Both the position numbers and the translations under genes were made by a program. From NCBI GenBank assembly GCA_030762895.1, contig CM061062.1, forward strand, positions 3,433,501 to 3,497,500: a stretch of DNA of 64,000 nt, read 5' to 3'. Below are positions 48,426 to 61,155 of this stretch, piece after piece. The stretch is from Sophora flavescens (taxonomy: Eukaryota; Streptophyta; Magnoliopsida; Fabales; Fabaceae). Position 1 is the first letter of the stretch, and each line of letters begins with the position of its first letter. The notes under the pieces are model-generated. The model did not search any database. It was not told the DNA's origin and worked only from the letters and a program-made list of their open reading frames with translations.

Positions 48426-49017
48426 ATCTTTAGGTACCTATATTGACTTGGGTCCTTTCTTGTTAGTAGTCACTAGACGAGCATGTTCAATATGCTTATG
48501 ATGTATGCATCTAGATGTTGTATTACCACTTTTTCCACACACTTTATAGTAAGTGCTGGACAAGCTCAGTTTATTTTTAACATGCAGTGTTTAAACTTTT
48601 GAAGTTCTATTATGCATATGTGGTTTTGACTTTTTATAAGATGCTTCATGCTTTTCTTTGTCATAACCAAGGCCAGACTTATCATGCAGTGACCTAAAGT
48701 ACCTTAAAATTAAACTTAGTTTAACTGACCCACCTACAAATTAGACAAAGTGTCTGTCAGGTATGTCACATCTTGTTTCAGTTTTGCAACTTCACAAGAG
48801 ACAGTTGGCTCAAACTTGAGTTTGTCAGCTAGACTGACATTCTCTGATTTTAGTTTGTCATTAATACTTACAAGACTTATTTTCTCCATGCAAACCCTAT
48901 AAAATTCTTTAGATAGTTTGGAAAATTTCTTTTTGAGAATTCTATACTATGAGACAGAATTGATGAGTTGTGCAATGATTTATCAAATGCATCTTGAAGA
49001 ATGGAAGGGTTAGAATC
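48426..49017 (-). pseudogene. Element E: gag C-terminus with lost protease motif
   Basis: Weak frames show a zinc-knuckle-like CGKSGNTTSRCIHH near 48490-48540 and a coiled-coil linker (ENVSLADKLKFEPTVS). The expected protease text DSGCSRHM is reduced to LLDNGKKH at about 48395, so part of the protease is deleted. Element C inserts at 49018. Confidence 0.7.
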
Positions 49018-49336
49018 TGTAACGCCTTTCGTTACATCAGTAACCCAAATTAATTTCAATAAAAGTCCTTCAAAACTTTTAATTAAAAAACACAAGTCAT
49101 AAAATTATTCTCAAATAACTAAGTATGAAAATACCTCGTATTAAATAAAATAATAGTTTTTATAAAGTATTGAAAAATATTATTAAATCCAATCATTTGA
49201 ATAAAAACTAAAAGCCTCAAAACCAGGTGTCTATTTACAATCTGAGAAAAATAGTATGTAAACCAAAGAACGTCGTCCGCATAATACTCTAAACCATACT
49301 GCATTACTAACCAACTAGCTAATCAAAGATAACTCT

Positions 49337-49374
49337 TCAGCTCTCTGGATCCTCAACAGCAATATCCTCAGGCT
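49337..49374 (-). CDS. Short acidic exon-like coding end in LTR C
   Basis: After acceptor GTTTTCAG (ends 49375), with the last G of the donor exon, the frame reads EPEDIAVEDPES and stops at 49337. In the 5' LTR copy (54953-54916) the same frame reads DPEDIAVEDPES. The frame and the G|A(N) junction match those of family B. Thirteen residues are few, so coding is only an inference. Confidence 0.35.
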
Positions 49375-49699
49375 CTGAAAACAACACTTTTAATGAGATA
49401 TAAAATCCCAGTGCACAACAATACATTTATAAAATGTTTCGAGAAATAGTGTTGTTCTCAGCCGGTGTGGTAACTGGAAAAACTGTCCATGGTATCCGTT
49501 AATTTTCCAAAATAATTAAAAAAAAAACTTTTAATAACAACAAAAATTTCATCAAGTCATATGCATATAGCATAAGATCAACTCGTCTCAAGGCATCACA
49601 TTCCACATATCAAGTAAATTCTAAATTAATCCAAGTGGCTTGAAGGCCTCATAACTAAACTGGTCTCTTGCCGGCATGCCATAAATCTCACACATCACA

Positions 49700-49975
49700 T
49701 GACAATGGTGTCCCATTGCCCACCCCTACTCATGAGGGATGTTTTGATGTCACCCTCCTGTCGGGGACATTTCTATTTCGATACCTCCCATGTGCACATA
49801 GCGGAATTTCTCCCTTTTCGACACCCCAACATGTGGCGGTGTTACTTTCGATACCCCTTTTTAGGCGGTATTGCTGTTTTTCGACATCCCAATTATATGG
49901 GGATGTTACTTTCGATACCCCATTATGGTGGTATTACTTTTCGATACCCCTATCATAGGTGGTATTGCGGCAAAC
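49700..49975. repeat. Minisatellite in LTR C
   Basis: Degenerate ~36-46-bp units containing TTTCGATACCCC and GGTGGTATTGC recur about six times. Confidence 0.75.
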
Positions 49976-50288
49976 ATCATACAACATGTTATAACTCAAA
50001 TATGTCATGTCTCATGTATGTAACAAACTATTTCCCTCAATTTTAAACATATAAACTTCTACCAATAACAAACAATCATGAATATCACAACAAATCATAC
50101 ATGAATAAGCACGTTACAACATCAATTAATCAATTAATTCCCCTTTTAAACAAAACCCCAATTTTAGAATTTAGGTTACTAACAATATGCATCAAGTCAA
50201 TTAAAGACTCCCAAAACCACATGGTAATCCCTTATCAACAAAAACAATCATATATACCATGGAAGGTTCATTAAAAGTATTGTTACTC

Positions 50289-50504
50289 ACCTCTTGAAGA
50301 CCTCCAAATATCTCTAAGCGTTTCCTACGGCGAATCCTAACGTTTGCCAAGAGTTATCATCATCTTCCTCTTCCTAGACTCCCCCTTCCACAACTATCTC
50401 TTCTTAATCCTTGAATTTCTTCTCTTCTTAGCCGTTTCTGAGTTTCTAGGTGTAATTAGGGTTCAAAAACGTACCCTAAGAGTGTTAAAATTCTATTTAT
50501 AGAG
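50289..50504 (-). promoter_or_regulatory. LTR C promoter, leader and splice donor
   Basis: In sense, CTCTATAAATAG (50504-50493) is followed ~200 bases later by CTTCAAGAG|GTGAGTAAC at 50291/50290, a near-consensus 5' splice site. Confidence 0.55.
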
Positions 50505-51180
50505 CCCCCAATAGTCCAAAACGTGTAAAAACGCGCTAAGCCCGCTTACTCTGCATATGGCGCTGTATTTCGCACATATCTTGAGTTATAGACATTCAAA
50601 AATTATAAATTTTATATCGTTGGAAAGATAAAAGAATTGTATACAACTGTTATGAAGACCACAAAATCTGAAAACGACGTTTAGATAGTCAAAACGTTGA
50701 TAGAATTTTTAAAAAACGGTTCTGGCGCTGGAACATGAATAGTGTGTACGAATTTGGTCATAACTTGAGCTACAAGAATCCAATTTGGACGAATTTGGTG
50801 TCTATGGAAAGCTACGAGACAGGGATATATTTATTATGCAGATCTCGAATTCAAACATGTTCTCTTTGGTTACGAAATATCCACCTGAAGTTAGGTATCT
50901 AGTCATATTATGCAAAATTGAGCTTAAAACACTCAAACTATCTATTTATAATGGGTATCACAGCATGTGCCTTGATATGCTTATGTTTCCTATCATTATT
51001 GCCGCAATAATTTAGTCCAGGGTAGGTTCTTATCCCTATTTTTATTTTATTTTTTAAATCAATTTTACATTATTGTGAAACACACTGGATTTTTATTATA
51101 AAGAAAACAATTATAATAAACTCTTATACTACCCCTATTTTTTATTAAAATAATTATATTTGAATTTTTAGGATGTTACA

Positions 51181-51195
51181 TTTCTCCCCTCCCTA
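51181..51195 (-). other. Polypurine tract of C
   Basis: Minus-strand CTAGGGAGGGGAGAAA directly before LTR start TGTAACATCC. Confidence 0.8.
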
Positions 51196-51274
51196 GAGAA
51201 TTTCGTCCCCGAAATTCATCACATACTCACACACATATTGTAACATATGCTGAAAACCAAACATAAAGGTTACC

Positions 51275-51682
51275 TTACCTTAAACAACAAGATCTGGGTA
51301 TTGACATACGATGTCCTCTTCCATCTTTCAAGTATTTTCCTTCGGAGTTAATCATTTCCCATAACACTTTCACCAATGGAATTGTCTTGTTCCTTAGAGT
51401 CTTTGTGCCCTTGTCCAAGATTTGACTAGGCCTAGGCTTATAGATCAAATTATCCTTCAATTGTAAAGACTCGGGAGCTATCACATGAGACTCATCAGGT
51501 ACATATTTTCTAAGTTGCGACACATGGAAAACATCATGAAGATTTGCCAATTGTGGCAGAAGAGCCAATTGGTAAGCAACGGGCACGACTCTTTTGAGAA
51601 TTAGGAAAGGTCCCATGAAACAAAGAGTCAGTTTTCTGAATGACATTGACCTCCCCATCCAAAACTTAAGAGTGCCTCTCAA
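51275..51682 (-). pseudogene. Integrase C-terminus and chromodomain-like end of C
   Basis: The frame reads LTLCFMGPFLILKRVVPVAY, LPQLANLHDVFHVSQLRKYV and RNKTIPLVKVLWE, the well-known C-terminus of plant chromovirus integrases. After a shift the end reads KMEEDIVCQYPDLVV, the chromodomain-like tail. Upstream integrase core is not readable. Confidence 0.85.
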
Positions 51683-54580
51683 GATTATATGTTCCTCTTC
51701 CTAAAATTCTAAATGCTTTCTTTTCTTGTCGACATAACACTTTTGATCTATTCTGCGCAATGCGTATCTTTCTCTCAATTATTAATCATAATTGCGATCT
51801 ATTTGATTAAATCTGATCTTAACAATATCTTCTCACCTACTTCGCACTATCATAAAAGGGGATCTATATTCCTAATCACATCATTAATATATATATGTAT
51901 ATATATATATGTATAGTCATTAAATATTTCACCAGATAATAAATGTACAATTCATGGCCCCTTAACTTTAAAAAAAAATAATTTTAAAATGAAGTCAATA
52001 ATAACATTTTTATAATAAAATCATGCACTTAAGCATTTGTTTCTATCCATCCGCCTATTATTAGAACACCTTCACTTGCATTTCATCTTTATAAGCATTC
52101 TCACAAATTAAATTTAACAAACAATCCATAAAAGAAATTGCTGTAATATTTTATATCATCCACACGTAGATATAATATCTCTTACGAACTTTATACCAAA
52201 TTTCTTATATTCTACACAGAACTGAGGAATTTTATAAATTTTATAAATAAAGAAATGTGAAGCGGTAGCACGTTCACATACTAATATTTAGCTATCCCAA
52301 AATGATAATTTCAAAAGAGGAAGAAATAATTTCACTTTATGTTGATAAGAAGATCTTACTAAAAAAAAATATGTGATAACAAAATGGAGAATAATGTTTA
52401 ACAAAATTACAATTAAACTGTACAGACATTATGCAAAAACAACTGTAAAAATTAACACCACAATAGTATAAGAAACCAATTCAATCTCGATCTTTGAGTA
52501 GGCACATACAAATAAGAAATAACTTTTTTCACTTTTTGTTAAGAAATATAAGTTTGTTAGGATTAGACATGCCATTAATCTATATGGAAAACAAATCATA
52601 GGGGAATATCAATCGCGATTAATACTTTGTCACTCGAGAAGCAATTTGAAATTTCAAGGAAAGTGATCCTCTAAAAATTATATAACAAAATTACAACATT
52701 ATAATAAAATTTGAACATATATATAAAATTCTTTAATCTCACTTCCATTTTTATTCCTGTCCACTAATACTTCTTTAAATCTTGATGCTTCTTGGTTATT
52801 CCTAGACACATGGTTAACGTTCTTTTATGTGTCTCTTCTAACATTTTTTTTTCTCTAAGGCTCCCCTCCTTAGGTACAATGATCCTATTCTTAAACAACA
52901 CTACACCATTATCATATAACACATAATTCTCTTGGTCCAAAAGAGATTTCAAATCCTAGTTTAAAAACTACACTCGCTTAATCTATTTTCTAAGGTCACT
53001 ACAAATTTTCAACCTATTCAATTCCAAGTTTTAAGCCTTAAAAAGATATCCAAATTCATGTCTCTAGACTCTTCTATTAGGTTCATCTCTTGCAACTTCA
53101 AGTTAGACTTGTGCGGAAATTTCCTACTCCGAGTATCGACCACTGCATTAGCCTTTCCCGAACTATACTTCAACTCAAATTATAGTTCCTAAGAAAATTC
53201 ATCCACTTTCTTTGCCTTATATTTAACTCTTCGTCTATGTCTCTGTCTCTATCTCTTAACAACTGTTTAAGGCTCTACTGATCATTAAAAACTTCAATTT
53301 GTATCCTATACAAGAGATTTTCCTTTCCTAATCAGCTTGGTGAGAGGTAAGGCTAGTCTAGAGAACTCGTTTATAACTTCCTATAATACTTCTCCAATTC
53401 TAGGAAACTTCTCACACTTGGTATTGTCCCAGGCTTCTCTCACCATATCCCTGCATCTACTTTACTAGAATCAACCACTACTCTACTCCATTGATCTAAG
53501 CTCATCTATCCTAGGTAAAATATACCTATCCATAATAGTTACTTTGTTCAATTTCATATTGCCCACATATAACCTCATACTCCCATCATCTTTCCCCACT
53601 AAAAGCACTCAAAACTTAATACAAAATCAAACATATTTTTAAAATTTATAAAGTGAACCATAATTTAATTTAAATATTAAATATATAATTTGATTCAAAC
53701 TAACAAAAAATAGAATTCATGCCACAATTAAATCTATGAGTCAGAGGAAGTTAGAAATATAATTACAATTCAATAAATTGGCCTCGATGCGATGGAGGTG
53801 AACTTCACGCACAGAAGGAATTAAAAAAAAAATTAATAGGACATTTCAATTAGATATGGGAATGGGTTTTGACAGTGTTGGCAGAAGTATGGATGATGAG
53901 AATAGTGTAAACAAGAAAAGACCAGCATGAACGCACATACAAAACTACCATTAGTAATAATTCCTTATAGATTCAAGGAAAATAAATTTATTAAAATCAA
54001 TTCATCATCAACATTCAAAAATCTCATATAAAGAATATATCAAGTACCCTAAATTACAATTTTTTTTTTTAGAAACACATGACTCAAAGGACAAACGAAA
54101 GATAGGCAACTCAAATTTCACACTTGAAGGATATATCAAAGAAAGTGCTGCTCCTGAATCAAACAATATAGTAACTTCTTCCCCTATACGAGTTAAAGAA
54201 ATCAAGTCTCCTTCGGATTCTAAGCTGCCTCGGAATAATAGCGGATCATTCTTCTTGAATTCAAAAAGTTCCACGTCTTAAGGGTCCTAGGTAGCCACCA
54301 CTCCATCAGTGATTGGCCTCCATTCCCCTACAGTTGACGGAGAGTCTCCATCTGCCCTTGCGTAGCTCTGATCATACAAACCAAAGCTGCTGCAAGTGCA
54401 ATGTTCGTCCCTCGCCCATTAGTCCTATAAATATGCTCACTACCTATGAAATATTGGGTTGATCATGTCCAATATCCCAAAGAATAACATGCAGTATTTA
54501 TAACTCTAACAAGCATCCTATGCGCCCAAGTTTTGTTTTAGAAAAAGCCCCACTACCACAGTCCGATTTAGAATCGAACT
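51683..54580 (-). pseudogene. Degenerate pol and gag scraps of C
   Basis: 52952-52764 reads RIIVPKEGSLREKKMLEETH (integrase zinc region). Around 53590-53510 KDDGSMRLYVGNMKLNKVTI is RT-like, and near 53340 SLALPLTKL-like text is the RT end. 54274-54008 has protease text ILFDSGAALSLIYPSSVKF. About 300 bases near 54300-54580 hold a gag scrap (RATQGQMETLRQL). 51.9-52.7 kb is AT-rich and unreadable. Large deletions must have occurred. Confidence 0.7.
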
Positions 54581-54592
54581 GCTCTGATACCA
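54581..54592 (-). other. Primer binding site of C (tRNA-iMet)
   Basis: Minus-strand TGGTATCAGAGC lies four bases from the 5' LTR. Confidence 0.9.
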
Positions 54593-54596
54593 AAAA

Positions 54597-55073
54597 TGTA
54601 ACGCCTTTCGTTACATTAGTAACCCAAATTAATTTCAATAAAAGTCCTTCAAAACATTTAATTAAAAAACACAAGTCATAAAATTATTCTCAAATAACTA
54701 AGTATGAAAATACCTCATATTAAATAAAATAATAGTATTTACAAAGTATTGAAAAATATTATTAAATCCAATCATTTGAATAAAAACTAAAAGCCTCACA
54801 ACCGGGTGTCTATTTACAATCTGAGAAAAATAGTATGTAAACCAAAGAACGTCGTCCGCGTAATACTCTAAACCACACCACATTACTAACCAACTAGCTA
54901 ATCAAAGATAACTCTTCAGCTCTCTGGATCCTCAACAGCAATGTCCTCGGGATCTGAAAACAACACTTATAATGAGATATAAAATCCCAGTGCACAACAA
55001 TACATTTATAAAATGTTTCGAAAAATAGTGTTGTTCTCAGCCGGTGCGGTAACCGGAAAAACTGTCCATGGTA
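54597..55073 (-). repeat. Truncated 5' LTR of C
   Basis: About 95% like 49018-49493. Similarity stops abruptly after CCATGGTATCCG at 55073. The missing part, with the U3 and TATA box, does not reappear in the window. Confidence 0.9.
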
Positions 55074-55385
55074 TCCGCTACACAACTTAAGCGAGACACC
55101 CCGCTATGCCTCTTTGTGTCATTAGATTAAAACCTTATTATTTAATTACTTAATCGCACGCTTAACATGAAAATACGTAAAAATTAAAACTTAACTTATA
55201 AAGTATACAACTTCATATAGAATGGCATATCACAAGATAAGTATATTATGCATATTACAAAACACTGTCGAGGATATCCTATCAGTATGATCCCTCACAG
55301 GCATATACTTAGACAAAAAGTTAAACAGCAGAAAAAATAATAAAAATACACCTCACGAGACACACTGGCCATAACTAACTAGACC

Positions 55386-55474
55386 CTAATCACCATGGGT
55401 CACAGCTCGTCCTCCAGCCTCCGGTTCCTATGGAGTTCCATCCAACTCCTCCAGGTTACGCTCATCCATAGGGT
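55386..55474 (-). pseudogene. Short acidic exon-like coding end in B2
   Basis: After acceptor GAGAAG at 55475 the frame reads DPMDERNLEELDGTP, one TAG, EPEAGGRAVTHGD and stop. It is collinear with B3 and B1. Confidence 0.4.
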
Positions 55475-55779
55475 CTTCTCGTACGATTCCACAATGAGAT
55501 AAAATACAACATACAGAAATATACAGAGGATAAGAAACGGTTCTATCATCAAAAAGCGGAAAAGAGTCATAGAAAATTATACAGTAATTGTCACAGACAA
55601 ACAACACACATAACTAACGAATCATCCTCAAGTTAATATATACCATCCTATACCCCTACTCTCAGGAAATCTAACAATTTATTTTAACGTAACCTCTCTA
55701 ATCCTGTCACCATGTCTTTACGTTATTGTGGCCACTACCACTCCTGTCACCATCCCTCATTTGCATTGGGGCACATCCT

Positions 55780-56097
55780 CATTCCCGTTAGGATGGTCCA
55801 CCTAGTGCACACCTCTATTCCCGTTAAGGTGTTCCACCCCCATTCCCGTTAAGGTGGAAGTGGTCTCGTGAGAACTCTTGATTTTACGTGTATTGTATTA
55901 CCAATACACGGTGTATTATATTACCAATACACAGAAGTGTTTTACGTGTATTATATTACCAATGCACAGAGTATTACATTACCATTACATAGATGTCCTT
56001 GCGTATTATATTACCAGTACACTTTTGTCTTTGTGTGTTATATTACCAATACACCTTTGTCCTTGTGTATTATATTACCAATACACGGTTGTGGATA
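55780..56097. repeat. Minisatellite in B2
   Basis: About seven irregular ~33-bp units with GTATTATATTACCAATACAC (itself a partial palindrome), preceded by three CATTCCCGTTA units. Confidence 0.8.
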
Positions 56098-56879
56098 ACA
56101 ACACCTATACTTGAATCTCACCAATCCGTTTTAACAACATCCTAGTGCCTTAACCTTCCATTAGAACTTGACACATATTATATGCCATAACACCTCTTTA
56201 ACATTCCTCATCTAAGTTAGGCACTTCTAAATCATCATTTTCCTCACACCCAAAACAATCATCTCTTAGACAACATATATATCTTTGCTTAAAATCCACT
56301 AAGCATAATAATGAAAACCAGGCAGATCATGCATAACACACTATCAATCCAAGTATTCCCATATCACCAATATAGCACAAAATCAATTCAATAAAGGTAA
56401 TAAAATCAAATCAAGCATCAACAATCTAAAATCAACCTAATATCGATAAACCTACAATCCCCGAATCGCCATTGGTTTTTTAGAAAGGTTTCCAATGTAA
56501 TCTTGGTCTTGTCGATTACTCGACTACTAGTAGGGTTTAGGTCGCCCTACACAATTATTATATAATCTACTACTTATCCATTCCGACGATAGGCTAGTTC
56601 TTTCCCCCACCTGGGTCCGAACTCCCAAACTCGAAGCTCCTCGTTGTCACACCACAACTACTAACCCCACCTTCAACCAATCAACATAATAACCAATAAA
56701 TCAAACAAACTCATCTATGTTCTCTTTAGGCTAGGTTTGTCCATTTAATTCAAATTAGATTTAGGATTCTTTTCTCAAAATAAGCCTTTGGATACTAATC
56801 ACTTAGGTTCTAGGTAACTTAGATAAATTGCTATAACTTGAAAATATGGAATAAAAATATCCAACCACTTAGGGTAGGT

Positions 56880-57640
56880 TTCGGCTTTGTATTACAAAAT
56901 AGGATAGAAATATTTAACTTTCCAATCTCTTAGACTTAGCATCCAAATGTATTAAGGAGCTCAAGTCCATGATCATATTGGAAAATGAAAACAAAACATC
57001 CTAGGTTCACAACCATCATAGGTTCGGCCATTATTGGATAAATAGGCTAGAAATATTTAAACCTTCCAATCTCTTAGACTTAGTATCCAAATGTATTAAG
57101 GAGCTCAAGTCCATGATCATATTGAAAAATGAAAACAAAACATCCTAGGTCCACAACCATCATTGGTTCGGCCATCATAGGATAAATAGATTAGAAATCT
57201 TTAAACTTTCCAATCTCTTAGACTTAGTATCCAAATGTATTAAGGAGCTCAAGTCCATGATCATTTTGGAAAATTAAAAACAAAGTATCCTAGGTCCATA
57301 ACCTTCTAGGTTCGGCCTTCATAGGATTTATAAGCTAGAAATCTCTAAACTCTCCAATCTCTTAGACTTAGCATCCAAATATCTTATGGAGCTCAAGTCC
57401 ATGATAATTTTGGAAAACAATGGAAACTTAAACTTTCCAATCTCTTAGACTTAGCATCCAAATATCTTATGGATCTCAAATCCATGATCATTTTGGAAAA
57501 TAAGAAATAACACATCCTATGTTCAATAACATAGAATAAACAAGTTAGAAATCCTTAAACTTTCCAATCTCTTAGACTTAGCATCCTTCTATATTAAGGA
57601 GCCTTAGTCCATGATCATTTTGGAAAATCAAACTCAAACA
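56880..57640 (-). repeat. ~128-bp tandem repeats in B2
   Basis: CCAATCTCTTAGACTTAG followed by GCATCCAAATGTATTAAGGA and TCCATGATCATNTTGGAAAA recurs about six times. It is the same unit as in LTR A (40590-41260). Confidence 0.85.
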
Positions 57641-58823
57641 TCCTTGGTCTAAAACATTTAAGTTTCGGCCTACCTAGGATAATGAGGAAAAATATTCTTT
57701 GTTTGATAACAACTGTAACACCCTGTATTTTACTGTTTTAAATAACAGTAATATATATAAATATGTTTATAAATTTATTTGAGTTTTATAAAATTATTTT
57801 AAATAAACGGAGGTTATTACTCAATCCTACTTGACCGTAGGAAGCTACGATTAAAATTTAGGTTGGAAAGTCAGGCGAAACCCGGCCTGCGAATTCCATT
57901 GACAGTATAATTATACTGCTCAAAAGACCTAACTTTAATTCGTGAACGAAAGACTTAAGTTTAGTATTTTATTTTCTACGATTCTGTATTTTTAGAATTA
58001 TTTCCAGAAAAAAAAAAATTTACGTTTTTCAGGTGGAACGCGTAATCGGGTAGACGACTGAAGGGAAATTAGAGTTTCTACTAGTAAATAGAGGGTTTAT
58101 CTTAGGATTTTGAGATGATTCAAGGGGATGAATCATATTTTTAAGTCTAGAAGGTTTTTCAGGGTTAAATAGAAAATTTAGGAATTTTACGTTTAAGCCC
58201 CTGAACTTTCTGTAAATTACCCTTTTGTCCCTAAATTAGTTTTTTAAGTTTTTCCAAGTGGATTGGGCTAGAATCCTTGTTTCCAATCTCAAATGGTCGT
58301 GGCTTAGAAGCCCAAAATTTTCTAGTTCATGGTTTGATTCCATAAAGCCTATTTGAAACTATACAAGTTTCCTATCTTAAGCTTAATGCTTAAATCTTCA
58401 AGTGGGCCCCACAAAAATGAAACCAAGCCCAAATTGAGCAAGCCCATGTGCAAGCCCATGAGGGAGAAGGGTCTGCCCTCATAATTCTTAGATGAGCCAA
58501 GAATTTTCTAGAATGTTCTCCATTCTTCTACTTTGTTCTTTAAGCTTCAACAATCTTCTTCAACAATCTTCTTCAACAAATCTTCTTCAACAAGCTAGGT
58601 TTTCTCTAAAATATCTAATGCCAAAAATCAGCCAACTTTGGTCAAGATAAGCTTGCATTAAATGTGGCAAAATCATCATCATGACACTTTATTGACAATT
58701 TGCAAACTAGTCCTTCAACTTTTGGAATCTTTGCAAATTGGTCCTTAGAACTTAATTGCATTTGAATCCTTTATCAAGACAACTCATCATCATCTAGATC
58801 CTTCCTAAGATGGCGCCACTACC

Positions 58824-58961
58824 TCTATAAATACCATACTCTCACTTTTCATTTAGTTTCTTTTGCCATTTGCTTCCAAAACCCTAAAGTTATAAGTCTT
58901 CTAGTGTTAGATTTGTGAAGGAAGTTCTTGGATCTTCGCTTGTTCTTGATATCCAAGAGGT
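58824..58961 (+). promoter_or_regulatory. LTR B3 promoter, leader and splice donor
   Basis: CTATAAATA at 58824-58832, a ~100-base leader, then ATCCAAGAG|GTGAATCC at 58959/58960, a good 5' splice site. Confidence 0.55.
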
Positions 58962-60554
58962 GAATCCTATTCTTATTCTCTAATCATGTCTATGTTCTTC
59001 AATCAATTTCTTGATTCAAAGTTTATTTCATAGTTGTTCATCACTTTTAAGTTTCTAGATCTAGAACTTTGAAAATTCATAACTAATTCTATAAAAATCC
59101 TTTTGACATGAAACCAATTGCTATGATCTTATAATCATCTCTATTTTCATCATCTAGAAGCATAAGATCATGAGAAATTTCTTTCCTTGATTTCTGGTCA
59201 TGGCCGAACCTAGGTCAATATCATGTTCATAGGTTTTGTTTCATTTTCATGTCTTGATTCATGATTCAATCTTCTAGTATCTTGATAGTTCTTGTATTTA
59301 AGTATATATAAGATCAAAAATCAAACTCTAACCTAGTGATTTCATCAAGGCCGAAACCCTAGTTCTTGGAACTAGATGAGTTTTGTTCAAAGTTTTCATT
59401 AATGATCTTGTTAATCAAGCTATTAGTATGTATGCTTAATAAATCCAAGTTGGTTTATTAAACTAAGAACCCTAACCCTATGAACATGTTGAGGCCGAAT
59501 CCTTGTATAAAAGAGATAGGAAGTTTTGAGTTTTGAGTTTCAACTTTAGTTGTTTAGTCACTAATCCATGATTTAGGTTAATCAAGGATCATTAATCTAT
59601 GACTTAATCATGATTAGGAATTTTAAGGATTTTTAACCCTAAAAGTCAGCCCTTGGCCGAAACCCTAACCCTAAAGGTTAGAGGATTTTGTTTCAAATTT
59701 TAGTATTGTAATAAGTAACCTATGTTAGTTAAGACTCTAGTAACTAGGATCCAAAAGATGGCATTAAAAAGATAACCCTAAACCTATTTTCTAAGTCTTG
59801 GCCGAACCTAGCCCTAAAGTGTCATAGATGGTTGTCATTTTATTAATTATAGTTATGTTGTTTGGTTGAAGGTGGTTGTGTTAACTCGTGGCGGAATAAC
59901 GAGGATCGTCGTGTACGTATTTCCGGTGCTAGCTCAGGTGGGGAAAAGAATCAACCTATCGTCGGAATCGATAAGTAGTAGATTATATGATAATTGTGTA
60001 GGGCGACCTAAACCCTACTAGTAGTCGAGTAATTGACAAGACCAAAATCGCATTGGAAACCTTTTCTGTAAAACCAATGGTGATTTGGGGATTGTAGGTT
60101 TATCGACATTAGGATGATTTTATCTTATCTGAGGTTGATTGAATTTATTATTATGATTTCATTGCTTGTGTGATATTTTGTGGTATTTGAATTATTTTCT
60201 GATATTGTGCTATGCATGATCTGTCTGGTTGTTAATATTGTGCTTAGCTGATTTTTAAGTAAGGATATGTGTTGTTCGGGAGATAATTGTTTGGGTGAGA
60301 GAATAAAGGTGATTTAGAGGTGCCTAGCCTAATTAAGTGGTTTTATCTATGAGGAAAAAGGTGTTGAGACTTTGATGGAAGGTTGAGGCACTAGGTTGTT
60401 ATTGATGTAATTTAGGGAGATTCATTTATCGAGATATTGTTAGTCACAGCCGTGTGAGTGGAACACACGAGGTCAGGATATCCTCTGTTGGGGATATCGG
60501 ATATTGCGGGTGAGTGCCCTACGGATGTGGATGCCGAGGTAGACTACCGTAATA

Positions 60555-60910
60555 CTCTTTAGTTCTTGACGTGTTCGAATGTTCTTGGCACTGGATCGTT
60601 ATGGAAAGATGTTTCTTGACGAGTTCGTATGTTCTTGGCACTGGACCGTTATGGAAGGATGTTCCTTGACGAGTTCGAATGTTCTTGGCACTGGACCATT
60701 ATGGAAGAATGTTCCTTGACGAGTTCAAATGTTCTTGGCACTGGACCGTTATGGAAGGATGTTCCTTGACGAGTTCGAATTTTCTTGGCACTGGTCCATA
60801 TGGAAGGATGTTCCTTGTCGAGTTCGTATGTTATTGGCACTAGACCATTTTAGACTAATAAGTGTTTAGTCTTTGATGCGTTCGAAAGTTATTGGTACTG
60901 GACCGTTCTG
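60555..60910 (+). repeat. ~50-bp minisatellite in B3
   Basis: TTCCTTGACGAGTTCGAATG followed by TTCTTGGCACTGGACCNTTA recurs about seven times at 50-bp spacing (60615, 60665, 60715, 60765 and others). Confidence 0.9.
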
Positions 60911-61155
60911 GACTACTGACTAATGTGACAGGAGTGAAGATGGCCACATCAGTATAAAGTTTTAGTTGCATGGGTTGAGGGTAGAGGATGATATAGTGAA
61001 TTGAGGATGATTGTTGATTTTGAGTGATGTGTGTCTATGACAATTATGGTATAATTTACTATTACTCTTTTCTGCTTTTTGATGATAGAACTGTTTCTTA
61101 TTCACTATATCTTTCTGCGTGTTGTATTTTATTTCTGATGTGATCGTACGAGAAG

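Larger units (their letters stand above)
9644..49017 (-). mobile_element. Element E: old SIRE-type Ty1/copia retrotransposon, dissected by nested insertions
   Basis: Reading leftward from 49017 the order is gag, integrase, RT, RNase H, env-like ORF, polypurine tract and 3' LTR (9644-11199). That is the order of the SIRE/Maximus lineage. Removing F, D, G, A and the MITE, with their duplications, leaves about 8.9 kb, in line with a SIRE element that lacks its 5' LTR and part of gag. The copia frame is restored at the D, G and A junctions. The 5' LTR is not in the window because element C inserted in gag at 49018. All ORFs contain stops or frameshifts. Confidence 0.85.
49018..51180 (-). repeat. 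3' LTR of C (2163 bp)
   Basis: In sense it starts TGTAACATCC and ends GGCGTTACA. It contains a TATA box, a splice donor, a minisatellite (49700-49975) and a short acidic coding end. Confidence 0.9.
49018..55073 (-). mobile_element. Element C: degenerate chromovirus-type Ty3/gypsy element
   Basis: The 3' LTR is 49018-51180, the 5' LTR fragment 54597-55073. A tRNA-iMet primer site and a polypurine tract GGGAGGGGAGAAA sit next to them. The interior is only 3.4 kb and holds protease, RT and integrase scraps in the right order. The 3' coding end and the GGGGACGAAATT tail point to the Tekay/Del type. The left flank GAATC cannot be matched on the right because the 5' LTR is truncated. Confidence 0.85.

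Noticed and set aside
55868..56114. Two overlapping ORFs of 76-78 aa with repeated ILPIH or YYQYT text
   Set aside because: Translated minisatellite of B2.
59465..59680. Telomere-like CCCTAACCCTAA text
   Set aside because: Only two repeat units at a time, within LTR B3 and next to GGCCGAAACCCTA text; no array.
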